A DNA stretch of 44,085 nt, from NCBI GenBank assembly GCA_035557635.1, contig DATMDR010000044.1:1-44085 (forward strand), in the 5' to 3' direction. Positions 1-6,647 of this stretch are shown here, piece by piece. This stretch comes from VRUE01 sp035557635. Its GTDB lineage: Bacteria; Actinomycetota; Thermoleophilia; Solirubrobacterales; 70-9. Below the pieces are notes generated by a model. That model did not search any database. It was given only the letters and a program-made list of their open reading frames with translations, and was not told the origin of the DNA. Positions within the stretch are counted from its first letter, which is position 1. Every line of letters starts with the position of its first letter. A program made the translations under genes and the position numbers.

Positions 1-213
1 CCCTACCGGCCCCAGACGAACGGGAAGGTCGAGCGTTTCCACCAGACGATGGCGCGGGAGTGGGCCTACGGGATGGCCTACCGATCCCACCGCCATCGAA
101 ACCGGGCCCTGCCACACTGGCTTGAGCACTACAACGAGACAAGGCCGCACAGCTCACTGGGGGGCCGGCCGCCGATCAGCCGCGTTCACAACGTCCGTGG
201 GCAGGACAGCTAA
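1..213 (+). CDS. IS transposase, C-terminal end (integrase core), partial
   Basis: The frame is open from base 1 to a TAA at 211-213, giving 70 residues; the start lies outside the window. The fragment reads YRPQTNGKVERFHQTM and later HYNETRPHSSLGGRPP, the standard end of a DDE (rve) transposase of the IS481/IS3 type; the Glu in NGKVERF is the third catalytic acid. It would cut and join DNA ends of an insertion sequence. Its stop overlaps the end of the convergent HEPN pseudogene by 4 nt, so there is no room for an intact IS right end here; the copy may be truncated or its terminus overlaps the older genes. The family is clear, the exact IS group is not. Confidence 0.85.
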   Translation, partial: PYRPQTNGKVERFHQTMAREWAYGMAYRSHRHRNRALPHWLEHYNETRPHSSLGGRPPISRVHNVRGQDS

Positions 214-561
214 GGGCTGGCCTCCGAGATCAGTTCGCGGCACCATTCGGCGGCAAATTCAGCCAGAACCACGGCTCGGTCACGGTCGAGCGTTTCGAGT
301 GGCGCGTCGTCATACCTGAACTCGGCAGCCCAAGGAGTCAGCCTGCCGGCGCTTGCCATCTCGGCAGGCAAATCGACCTCGCAGGGTGAGGGCTACCTTC
401 AGAGCCTTCTCGACCGCCTGCTGAGCATGGAAGCCGACTGGGTCGTCGTTGACCTCCGGGTCGTGGGCCAGCTTCTGCGTGACCATCAAGTCGCCTGCCG
501 CCTTGCCAGCCAACAGCTCGGCAACCTCAATTTGCTCAGGAATGGGCGAAGACCTGGCCAT
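210..561 (-). pseudogene. HEPN-domain toxin (MNT/HEPN pair), frameshifted
   Basis: The ATG at 561 lies inside the end of the MNT gene (26 nt overlap). The first about 60 residues read as a HEPN protein, including EQIEVAELLAGKAAGDL and GFHAQQAVEKALKVAL. Around 375-385 the frame is broken: the original frame runs into unrelated residues and stops at 310, while another frame continues with typical HEPN C-terminal sequence (DLPAEMASAGRLTPWAAEF, then DDAPLETLDRDRAV) to a TAG at 210-212. HEPN proteins of this type are RNases kept silent by their MNT partner. A loss-of-function frameshift is the simplest reading. A sequencing error is possible, but the neighbouring integrase and NTase are also broken while distant core genes are not. 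Confidence 0.75.
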
Positions 562-853
562 CGCGAAGCGCGTGGTAGACCGTGGTACCCGGAACCTTTG
601 CCCTTCGCTCCGCCAGTGCCTCGTCGAGGACGATGATGTCAACGGGAAGGAGGATGTCGTCGACCGAGCGACGGAGACGTGCCCACTCCTCGAGGCGATT
701 CTCAACCTCCGGCTCGATCACGAGGAAGTCGACGTCGCTATCGGGCCTCTCCTCGCCACGGGCGTGGGAGCCGAACAAGATCACCTTGGAGTCAGCGCCG
801 GCGGCCTCGGCCAGCGCTTCTCCCGCCCGCTGAATCAGATCGCGTGAAGCCAC
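536..853 (-). CDS. MNT-type minimal nucleotidyltransferase (antitoxin of HEPN/MNT pair)
   Basis: The product is 105 residues from a GTG start at 853. It shows the minimal NTase core: GSHARGEE at about 28-35 followed by DSDVDF, with the paired acidic residues near 40 and 42 that bind metal and nucleotide. Members of this family (MntA) neutralise HEPN RNase toxins by adding AMP to them. The gene overlaps the HEPN start by 26 nt, the usual coupled order. A TAnnnT -10 box lies only 6 nt before the start codon and a palindrome about 45 nt upstream, so transcription may be leaderless and autoregulated (inference). With the toxin frame broken, this gene may now be a relic or an orphan antitoxin. Confidence 0.85.
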   Translation of the reverse strand: MASRDLIQRAGEALAEAAGADSKVILFGSHARGEERPDSDVDFLVIEPEVENRLEEWARLRRSVDDILLPVDIIVLDEALAERRAKVPGTTVYHALRDGQVFAHS

Positions 854-859
854 GCTGAC

Positions 860-912
860 ACGGTAGCCGAGCCAATGGCGGTCAACTGAAATTCATCGGG
901 CAGCGGCTGCCC
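860..912 (-). promoter_or_regulatory. Promoter and palindrome upstream of MNT/HEPN
   Basis: On the minus strand the palindrome GGGCAGC-n-GCTGCCC (898-912) is followed by a TACCGT box (860-865) that ends 6 nt before the GTG start at 853. The same arrangement precedes the other cassette at 1726-1776. No good -35 box at standard spacing is visible (TTGACC at 880-885 leaves only 14 nt). Function as operator plus promoter is inferred from the matching position in two different modules. Confidence 0.5.
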
Positions 913-1010
913 AAATCCGCCTAGATCCCGCCCAATCGAGTCGCATCGAACCCTGTGGGTGCTCAGCCGATTCGGCTCTGCAGCCGCGAAAGAACCGCTC
1001 CTCGATCGAG

Positions 1011-1050
<40 letters not shown>

Positions 1051-1069
1051 TCAAAGGCGAATCGTAGAG

Positions 1070-1546
1070 CTATTCGCTCGCGGCATCGAGGTCCTCAAGG
1101 TCCGCGAGATCGCGGGTTCTGCCAGCCGCGCGCTTCATGGCCTTGAGATCCTCGATTGAGCAGACGGCTACCTCAACGCCAAGGATTTCTGCCTTCGTGG
1201 AGCGCGCGTGCAACTCGTCGTAGGGGGGAATCCCGTCGAGGCCCTGAACGATGTCCAGGCGACCGAGATCGGTCTCGATAGCAACTTGGTCGCCGCCCGC
1301 GACCTGCCTTGCGATTGAAAGTTGGCTGCTGAGGAAGGCTTCGCCTGCGTGTACGTGCCCGTGGATTGCCTCAGCAACCGCCGCAAGGCGTTTGAAGTTC
1401 TCGGCATCCGGGGCGACAACGATGTCCACGTCCTTGGTCCCGCGAACCACCCCCCACGCTCCAAGCGCCAGGCCGCCGACTACGACGAACCTCACTTCTG
1501 CCTCCGCCAAGCGGCGGAGGATCTGATCGAAGGCTGGAGCGTTCAC
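1070..1546 (-). CDS. Nucleotidyltransferase, putative toxin of a two-gene TA-like module
   Basis: The product is 158 residues from a GTG at 1546. The NTase fold signature is clear: FVVVGGLALGAWG at about 20-32, then RGTKDVDIVV with the catalytic acidic pair near 39 and 41. The C-terminal part (SIEDLKAMKRAAGRTRDLAD) is typical of AbiEii/DUF6036-like stand-alone NTases, some of which are toxins that modify tRNA or protein. The start overlaps the stop of a 58-residue gene upstream in a GTGA junction, so the two are translationally coupled. Substrate is unknown and the toxin role is inferred from family and gene pairing. Confidence 0.8.
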   Translation of the reverse strand: MNAPAFDQILRRLAEAEVRFVVVGGLALGAWGVVRGTKDVDIVVAPDAENFKRLAAVAEAIHGHVHAGEAFLSSQLSIARQVAGGDQVAIETDLGRLDIVQGLDGIPPYDELHARSTKAEILGVEVAVCSIEDLKAMKRAAGRTRDLADLEDLDAASE

Positions 1547-1719
1547 CCTCGGCGAGCGGCGCCGGCAAATTGGAGCAGTTGGTGGCTCAGGGCGATGGTC
1601 TCCGCCAGGTTTACGCTCATTGGACGCTGAGCATCCGCCCGAAGTCGCAGTACTCGGACTTCCTCAGCAGCGGCAGCCGCGTCTTTGGGAGTCCTTCCGG
1701 TCTGTTCGAGAGATGCCAT
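1543..1719 (-). CDS. Small partner protein of the NTase (putative antitoxin), 58 aa
   Basis: A short frame from ATG 1719 to TGA 1543-1545 encodes 58 residues. It starts MASLEQTGRTPKDAAAAA, continues with a charged helix (EEVRVLRLRADAQRP), and ends NLAETIALSHQLLQFAGAAR. Short helical proteins ending in this way often sit directly before stand-alone NTases. The stop overlaps the NTase GTG start (GTGA), strong evidence that the frame is real. A TACGGT -10 box ends 6 nt before its ATG and a 20-nt palindrome lies just upstream. I do not recognise a named family; antitoxin or substrate-adaptor roles are both possible. Confidence 0.7.
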   Translation of the reverse strand: MASLEQTGRTPKDAAAAAEEVRVLRLRADAQRPMSVNLAETIALSHQLLQFAGAARRG

Positions 1720-1725
1720 TCGGAC

Positions 1726-1776
1726 ACCGTAGCGGAGCGGCGAACGAGGCCAATCATTTGGGCAGCGCTGCCCAAA
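1726..1776 (-). promoter_or_regulatory. Promoter and 20-nt palindrome upstream of the NTase module
   Basis: On the minus strand, a perfect 20-nt palindrome (1757-1776, core GGGCAGCGCTGCCC) is followed by TTGGCC (1748-1753), a 16-nt spacer and TACGGT (1726-1731), which ends 6 nt before the ATG at 1719. The box geometry fits an actinobacterial promoter with a leaderless or nearly leaderless transcript. The palindrome just upstream of the -35 box is a candidate regulator site. The same layout precedes the MNT gene at 853. Confidence 0.55.
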
Positions 1777-1873
1777 TCGGCTCCAATCGTGCGTAATCCA
1801 ATCGAATCCGCAAGCCGGCGCAGTTTGCCTCGTTTGGCTCTATAGGGCCGAACTGCTCACTCCTCCACCTCGA

Positions 1874-1912
1874 TTAGCAGGGAGTCGCTCTATCCAACTG
1901 AGCTATCGGGGC
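1874..1912 (-). repeat. tRNA 5' half, copy 2, at the 3' end of the integrase
   Basis: Same 39-nt segment as 1012-1050 (tRNA positions 1-38) with two changes, one of which turns the anticodon from CCU to GCU. No 3' half follows. The integrase frame runs into this copy: its last residues PIAQLDRATPC are the tRNA D-arm and anticodon stem read as protein, and its TAA stop is the end of the anticodon loop. An integrase gene abutting its tRNA attachment site is the usual arrangement in integrative elements. Confidence 0.8.
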
Positions 1913-2727
1913 CGGTTGCCGCGAAAGCTCTGCTGTGGGGGAGTGACGCACAGCACTAGCGTAGACCTTCATCGAGAAGCCCGGATCCGTGTGTCCGAGC
2001 TGGGCCGCTACGTACACGGGATCATCTCCAAGGGGCGAAGCGAAGGCTTGCGTAGAGGCGGCGCAGCGAGTGCGGAGTGACCGCGTCGTCAATCGGGCGG
2101 ATGCCCAGCTCGGCGAGCCGCGTATTGGCGCGACGGATCGCGGTCTTCAGGCGTCTCTCGACGTTGCTGACGCTCTGCCGCTGCCCATTGCGGTTCTGGA
2201 ACATCGACATCGGTCTTCGCAGCGGCGACGGTCAGTGTGCCACTCGCAGCGTCGAAGTCGTGCCGGTTGAGCGCACATGCCTCGCCGTTTCTAAGGCCAG
2301 CCCCGGCCATCGTCGTCAGGATCGGCCGAAGATGGCCAGCGGCTTCGAGCAGCGAGGGCAACTGCTCGGGCTTCACCGTTGGCCGGCTCGGCGTCGTACC
2401 CTTCACGCGCCGTCGCCTGCCGCGAGCCGGGTTCCGTACCGCGTCGATGTGTCCGTAGTCACTGGCGGCGTCGAGGATCATCGCCAGCAGGCCGAGCGAC
2501 TTGTTGATCTGATTCGGTCCGAGCGCTCCCTCGCGCAGCTTGGCGGCCTTTATAGCGATCGACGTCCTGCGGGCCGATCTGATATCGACTCGCAGCCGCG
2601 CGAAGTGAGGCAGCAGGTGCGTGCGGAGCTGCCAGCGGTAGCTGGTGACGGTCTTTGGCCGCAGCTCTGGCTCACGCTGCTCCAGCCATGAGGAGGCGAA
2701 CTGGTGGAAGGTTGGCGCTTCGCGCAT
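1874..2727 (-). pseudogene. Tyrosine recombinase (phage-type integrase), decayed
   Basis: Reading from ATG 2727 the first frame gives an N-terminal SAM-like core-binding domain (TFHQFASSWLEQREPELRPK) and the first catalytic Arg box (GAGLRNGEACALNRHDF). It then leaves the family near AAAKTD. A second frame (2210 to 2022) supplies VTPHSLRRLYASL, the H-x-x-R box, and a third frame (2092 to 1874) supplies AAQLGHTDPGFSMKVYASAV with the His and the nucleophile Tyr. All catalytic boxes therefore survive but in three frames, and the stretch between the Arg box and the H-x-x-R box looks shortened. The enzyme would have catalysed site-specific integration at the adjacent tRNA site. It is probably inactive. 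Confidence 0.8.
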
Positions 2728-2800
2728 GCCTACCTAAGGGGCAGGCAGAGACTTTTCTTCGCAAGCCGCCTCGATCCGGCTGGCTGCCTACCATGGGTTC

Positions 2801-3013
2801 ATGGCAACCAGGAAGCCGTTGCTTGCCCCCGGCAATGAGGCCGAATGGGCAAGGATCAATCGCGAAGAGGCCGAGCAGCTGCGCGCTTCGAACCTGGCCT
2901 TGACGCCGGCCCAGCGCTTGGAGCAGGGCCAAAAGCTCTCGCAGCAAGCTGTCTCACTACTTGCAGCCTCCGTGAAAGCCGGGCATGTCCCAAGACGAGC
3001 TCTCCGGACCTGA
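2801..3013 (+). CDS. Small partner protein of a broken NTase module, 70 aa
   Basis: Seventy residues from ATG 2801: MATRKPLLAPGNEAEWARIN, a charged helical middle (REEAEQLRASNLALTPAQRL) and QGQKLSQQAVSLLAASVKAG near the end. Size, helical character, the PAQRLEQGQKLS segment and position directly before an NTase resemble the partner at 1543-1719, though the two are not close in sequence. It overlaps the start of the degraded NTase (ATG 2985) by 29 nt. With the NTase destroyed, an intact frame here suggests either recent decay or a retained role, for example as an orphan antitoxin. No named family recognised. Confidence 0.6.
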   Translation: MATRKPLLAPGNEAEWARINREEAEQLRASNLALTPAQRLEQGQKLSQQAVSLLAASVKAGHVPRRALRT

Positions 3014-3227
3014 TCTCGCCGGCGCCATAACGGACGCCAACGCTGCGGTTTGGAGCACGTCGTCATTGGCGGCTTCAGTGTGATCTTCCATGGCTACGTA
3101 CGAGCTACAAGGGATCGCGGGCTTCAAGCGCCTCGCCAGGCGACCTCAAGACCGCATCGATCTGGAAGAGCTGGAAGCGATCCACGGCGAGCTGCCGGTG
3201 GAATCGATTCCCGGTATTGACACATAG
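2985..3227 (+). pseudogene. Nucleotidyltransferase remnant with catalytic core deleted
   Basis: From ATG 2985 the frame reads MSQDELSGPDLAGAI and then shifts. From 3047, in another frame, GLEHVVIGGFSVIFHGYVRA-TRD matches the NTase N-terminus up to the point where the catalytic D-x-D should follow. Sequence then jumps, back in the first frame, to a typical NTase C-terminus (AGFKRLARRPQDRIDLEELE, then AIHGELPVESIPG) ending at TAG 3225-3227. So the segment carrying the metal-binding acids and the middle of the protein is gone and a frameshift is present. It cannot encode an active NTase. Confidence 0.75.
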
Positions 3228-3241
3228 CTCCCATCATTGGG

Positions 3242-3760
3242 TCAGGTTTTGAGGGATTCGACTGCGGTGCGGAGGCTCGCTGGATCTACGGCAGGGAATT
3301 TGTACAGCTCCTGCTCGACCCCCTCGAAGAGCACGACCAGTTTGGCTGGCTCGACCTGCCCCGAGCTCACCATGCTGCGCACGTCGTGCAGGTCGAGCTC
3401 GAAGCCGCGCTCCAGCTTGGACAGCGCCTGGGAATAGGGATCGAAGTCGAACACATCGAGGTTGCCCTCGCGAAAGCGAAAGCGTGAACGGTCCTGCCAG
3501 CCTTTCAGGGGTGGCAGGAAGTCGAGGGGCGACGCCAGCTCGACATTGACCTCCAGCTCCTCCTTGAGGTCCCTGATTCGAGTCAGGGCGGCGTCCGAGT
3601 CGGGCTCGAAGCGGACGTCGATGTCCACGGTCGAGTCCCGCCATCCCTCCAAAACGGCGGTCGCCCCACCTGTGAGGTACATCCGGGTTCCCGGCGCTAC
3701 GACCCGACCCAGCTCGCGCGCAAGGGCGCGTATCCGCTCGGCGTCAGCCGCGTTGCGCAC
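3242..3760 (-). CDS. DUF6036-type nucleotidyltransferase
   Basis: The product is 172 residues from a GTG at 3760. The NTase signature is TGGATAVLEGWRDSTVDIDV at about 30-49, with acidic residues near 46 and 48; further on are ASPLDFLPPL and FDFDPYSQALSKLERG, usual for DUF6036. These proteins are predicted nucleotidyl transferases found with a small helical partner. Here the partner (3744-4046) lies upstream and overlaps the start by 17 nt, so the two are coupled. Substrate unknown; a toxin-antitoxin role is inferred from context with three other NTase loci within 4 kb. Confidence 0.8.
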   Translation of the reverse strand: MRNAADAERIRALARELGRVVAPGTRMYLTGGATAVLEGWRDSTVDIDVRFEPDSDAALTRIRDLKEELEVNVELASPLDFLPPLKGWQDRSRFRFREGNLDVFDFDPYSQALSKLERGFELDLHDVRSMVSSGQVEPAKLVVLFEGVEQELYKFPAVDPASLRTAVESLKT

Positions 3761-4046
3761 GCTCTGCGGCTCCGGCGAAGCTGGCTACACGGGCGAGGAT
3801 GGCGTTGTAGCGAGAGTGGGCGGCATCGCCGAGATCGCCACTCAGTCGACGATAGAGCTGGTGTGCAGCAGGGACGTCACCCTCTGCGCTTGGCGCGTCC
3901 AAGCCCAGGCGACGCAGCCTTGGAGCCGCGCACTGAACCGCGCTCGCGTCGACGGTCGTACGCCCGGCTTCGAGGTCGGCGATCCCTGCGAGCACGATCT
4001 CGGCCCCAGGCAGGCTCTTTAGCCGCTCGTGTTGCTCGTCGGACAT
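3744..4046 (-). CDS. Partner protein of the DUF6036 nucleotidyltransferase
   Basis: One hundred residues from ATG 4046 (MSDEQHERLKSLPGAEIVLA) with GIADLEAGRTTVDASAVQ and a C-terminal AAHSRYNAILARVASFAG. Proteins with the pattern of a short N-terminal helix, APRLRRLGLD, and HSRYNA-type ending are regular upstream neighbours of DUF6036 NTases. The 17-nt overlap with the NTase start implies translational coupling. The likely role is antitoxin or specificity partner; this is inference from gene order. No promoter is obvious in the 55 bp separating it from the divergent gene at 4102. Confidence 0.65.
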   Translation of the reverse strand: MSDEQHERLKSLPGAEIVLAGIADLEAGRTTVDASAVQCAAPRLRRLGLDAPSAEGDVPAAHQLYRRLSGDLGDAAHSRYNAILARVASFAGAAERAQRG

Positions 4047-4101
4047 CGACTCGAATGTACAGCCGCCCACGGTTGAGAGTCTCCCTATCCTGGTACTGAG
4101 G

Positions 4102-4899
4102 ATGTCGTTGAGCGGGAAGGCAGCGGGGCTGGTCGTCGTGCTCATGCTCTTGGGTGCGATCGGCACCCCTGCCCATGCTGAGCTGACTGAGCGGGGTGAT
4201 CTCTTCGTTCGCTTCAACGGAGGGATCAACCCCAATGCCCTGCCTCGCGAGAAGCTGGCGCCGATCTCCGTCCAGGTGGAAGGCACGGTCAAAACGCTCT
4301 CGGGAGAGCGACCGCCGGCACTGCGTCAGATCAAAATCGAGCTCAACCGCGGCGGGCGCATCGACCCCACTGGCCTGCCCATCTGCAGCTACAACGACAT
4401 CGTCGCCGCCTCCGCTCAGCAGGCCATGGCCACCTGCGGCCCGGCCAAGGTCGGCGAAGGCGTCTACCGCGCCAACACGGCCTTTCCCGAACAGGACACC
4501 TTCCCCTCTCAGGGTCACATCATCGCCTTCAACGCCGTCTCGAAAGGCCACGACGCGATCCTCGCCCACATCTACGGCGAGGACCCGGTTCCGATCACTC
4601 GCATCATCGTCTTCCACATCCGCCGCACTCCCGGCACCTTCGGCACCGTCCTCACCGGCGCCCTGCCGATCTCGGTGAACCGCTACGGATACGTCGAGAA
4701 GATCTCGCTCTCGCTGTTCAGGCGCTACACCTACCGCGGTCGGGCGCGCAGCTACATCAGTGCCGCCTGCGACGCCCCGGCCGGCTTCTTCAGCGCCCTC
4801 TTCCCCTTCGCCCGTACCTCGATGACCTTCGAGGACGACCGCACGCTCTCCAGCACGCTGACCCGCAGCTGCGCGGTGAGCCGCAGCGCGAGCGACTAG
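4102..4899 (+). CDS. Secreted protein of unknown function
   Basis: The 265-residue product starts with a clean signal peptide (SLSGKAAGLVVVLMLLG, then PAHA before ELTERGDL), so cleavage is expected near residue 26. The mature part has motifs such as LFVRFNGGINPNALPR, an SISVQVEG-like beta segment and a Cys-containing region (PTGLPICSYNDI, ATCGPAKVGEG). The fold looks beta-rich. I recall similar secreted proteins in Solirubrobacterales, often in several copies, but no function. It marks the right edge of the NTase island and ends in a CTAG that it shares with the stop of the convergent gene. Confidence 0.65.
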   Translation: MSLSGKAAGLVVVLMLLGAIGTPAHAELTERGDLFVRFNGGINPNALPREKLAPISVQVEGTVKTLSGERPPALRQIKIELNRGGRIDPTGLPICSYNDIVAASAQQAMATCGPAKVGEGVYRANTAFPEQDTFPSQGHIIAFNAVSKGHDAILAHIYGEDPVPITRIIVFHIRRTPGTFGTVLTGALPISVNRYGYVEKISLSLFRRYTYRGRARSYISAACDAPAGFFSALFPFARTSMTFEDDRTLSSTLTRSCAVSRSASD

Positions 4900-5534
4900 T
4901 CGTAAAGGCTCTCGGAGGCGAGCTCGAGGGCGCGGCGGCTCCAGAGCTTGACCTCCATGAAGACGTCGTCGCCGTAGCCTTTGAGGGCGTCGAGGGCGAT
5001 CAGGGTGAAGCGTTCGTCGGTGACGATCTCCTGGTCGACCGTCTCCGCGTCCAGCTCGGCGCTGGCGGCGACGGCGTTGCGGACCAGGGGGCGGCCCCAG
5101 ACCAGGGTGACGTCGCCGGCGCGGCCGTTCTCGCCCCGCCAGCGGCCGATCACGTCGTCGTTGAGGTCGATCCGCCACTCGGGGTTGTCCTCGGCGAGCA
5201 CGTCGGTGAAGTCGGCCTTGGCCTGGAAGTCTCCGGGCTCGCCGCCCTCCTCCGGCTGCGCGTAGGAGACATGGCCGAAAAGCTCCAGCGTGCCGCCGTC
5301 GGGACCGTCGACGCGCACCGTGCAGGGGACCCAGACACGCCCGCCCCAGGCGCGCTCGGGGAACCAGCCGATCGCCTCGGCACCCGGCGCCTCGACTCCC
5401 TCCGGCAGCTCCTCGATCTCTCCGCACGCTTCCCCGAACGCCTCCGCCAGCCGCTCGGCGAAGCGCCCGTGTGGGATTCCCTCCTGGGTGGAGTCGGCGA
5501 CGAAGCGGGGGATCGGGCGCGGGTTGGGCGGCAT
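4896..5534 (-). CDS. Hypothetical protein, 212 aa
   Basis: ATG 5534 gives MPPNPRPIPRFVADSTQEGI, an acidic soluble protein without signal peptide or membrane segments. Beta-type segments such as WVPCTVRVDGPDGGTLELFG and FTLIALDALKGYGDDVFMEV are visible. Third positions are strongly G/C, as in its neighbours, and no better competing frame exists. It is followed 12 nt downstream of its start side by galT (ending at 5547), suggesting galT and this gene are co-transcribed in the order slipin-galT-this gene. No family recognised. Confidence 0.6.
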   Translation of the reverse strand: MPPNPRPIPRFVADSTQEGIPHGRFAERLAEAFGEACGEIEELPEGVEAPGAEAIGWFPERAWGGRVWVPCTVRVDGPDGGTLELFGHVSYAQPEEGGEPGDFQAKADFTDVLAEDNPEWRIDLNDDVIGRWRGENGRAGDVTLVWGRPLVRNAVAASAELDAETVDQEIVTDERFTLIALDALKGYGDDVFMEVKLWSRRALELASESLYD

Positions 5535-5546
5535 CGCCTGGCGACC

Positions 5547-6647
5547 CTACCCGGGCAGCGACTCCCGCAGGTCGGCCGCCGCCCGCTCCGGGGCGTAGGT
5601 GTTGATGTCGACGCCGGTGGCGAACTCGAAGCTTGCCTTGACCGTGAGGCGGGGGGCGATGTCGATGTGCCAGTGGAAGCTCTCGGCGCCGCGGGGGGCG
5701 GTGCGCACCCAGAGGTTGAGCTCTGGCGAGCCGTCGAAGCGTGCGGCGAGGGTGCGCAGCGCGGTGCGCAGCATCGCCGCCCCGGCGCTGTCCTCCTCGA
5801 AGCGAGCGGCCCCCCGGCGGGGCACGACGCGCAGCTCGAAGGGGGAGCGCGACGCCCAGGGGCAGATCAGCGCCGCCTCGTCGTCGATCGCGACCAGGCG
5901 CTCGCGGCGGCGCACCTCCTCGACCAGGACGTCGCTGAGCAGCCCGCCACCCGCAGTCCGTTCGGCGTAGGCACCCGCCCGCTCGCGCTCCCGGGCCACC
6001 GCCGCCGGCACGAAGGGAAGCGCGTAGAGCTGCGCGTGGGTGTGCTCGAGCGAGGCGCCCGCCTCGCCGCCCTCGTTGAGGATCAGCTGCACGTAGGCGG
6101 CGTCGCTGTGGGCCCGCATCCGCTCACGCCAGGTCTCGACCGCGGCGGCGAACTGCTCCTCGTCCAGCTCCGCCATCGCGGTCGCGTGCGAGGGTGCGTT
6201 GACGATCACCTCATGGGCGCCGGCCACCGGCCGCGAGACGAAGAGGTCGGCCTCGCCGGCGCGCCGCGACTCCAGCAGCGGGTCGCCGGAGCTGGCAAAG
6301 GCCCCCGCCTCGCCGCCGGTCGCTGTCGCGCCCTCGCCGGGATTGCCGCCCGCCCCGCCGGTAGTTCCGTCGCCGGCGGCCTCGCCGCCCTCAGGCGCCA
6401 GCGCCGGGTAGAGGTTCGGCACCACCCGCGTCACCCAGCCCGGCGTGTCGGCCTCGCCGCCGCCGGAGCGGGTTGCGTGGACCTCAGGCGGGGTGCGGTC
6501 CTCGTGTCCCTCGCAGAAGGGGCAGTTCTCCGCCCCCGTGGGCTCGCTCTTCGGCGTCCCGAAGTTGTCCGGACGGTCGGCGCGGCCGGGCGCGAGGATC
6601 GTTCGCAGCCCGGTCAGCTGGTCGATGCGGAGCTCGGGAGCGCTCAG
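5547..6647 (-). CDS. galT: Galactose-1-phosphate uridylyltransferase-like protein
   Basis: The HIT-superfamily enzyme transfers UMP between UDP-glucose and galactose-1-phosphate in the Leloir pathway. Visible features: ELRIDQLTGLRTILAPGRA at the N-terminus, a zinc-type CPFC at about 42-45, NEGGEAGASLEHTHAQLYAL with the active-site HTHAQ at about 202-206, and SFHWHIDIAPR later. The homologous frame extends upstream to a CTG at 6647 whose CTGA overlaps the TGA of the slipin gene; a GTG at 6434 would drop the CPFC and is too short, so I prefer the non-standard CTG start. A Gly/Ala/Glu-rich stretch at about 86-122 interrupts the core just after NLYPALAPEG. Substrate could also be another sugar-1-phosphate. 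Confidence 0.8.
   Translation of the reverse strand: MSAPELRIDQLTGLRTILAPGRADRPDNFGTPKSEPTGAENCPFCEGHEDRTPPEVHATRSGGGEADTPGWVTRVVPNLYPALAPEGGEAAGDGTTGGAGGNPGEGATATGGEAGAFASSGDPLLESRRAGEADLFVSRPVAGAHEVIVNAPSHATAMAELDEEQFAAAVETWRERMRAHSDAAYVQLILNEGGEAGASLEHTHAQLYALPFVPAAVARERERAGAYAERTAGGGLLSDVLVEEVRRRERLVAIDDEAALICPWASRSPFELRVVPRRGAARFEEDSAGAAMLRTALRTLAARFDGSPELNLWVRTAPRGAESFHWHIDIAPRLTVKASFEFATGVDINTYAPERAAADLRESLPG

Noticed and set aside
3877..5427. 516-codon minus-strand open frame
   Set aside because: It runs through several genes on both strands, is Arg-rich, and has no family features; a shadow of high GC.
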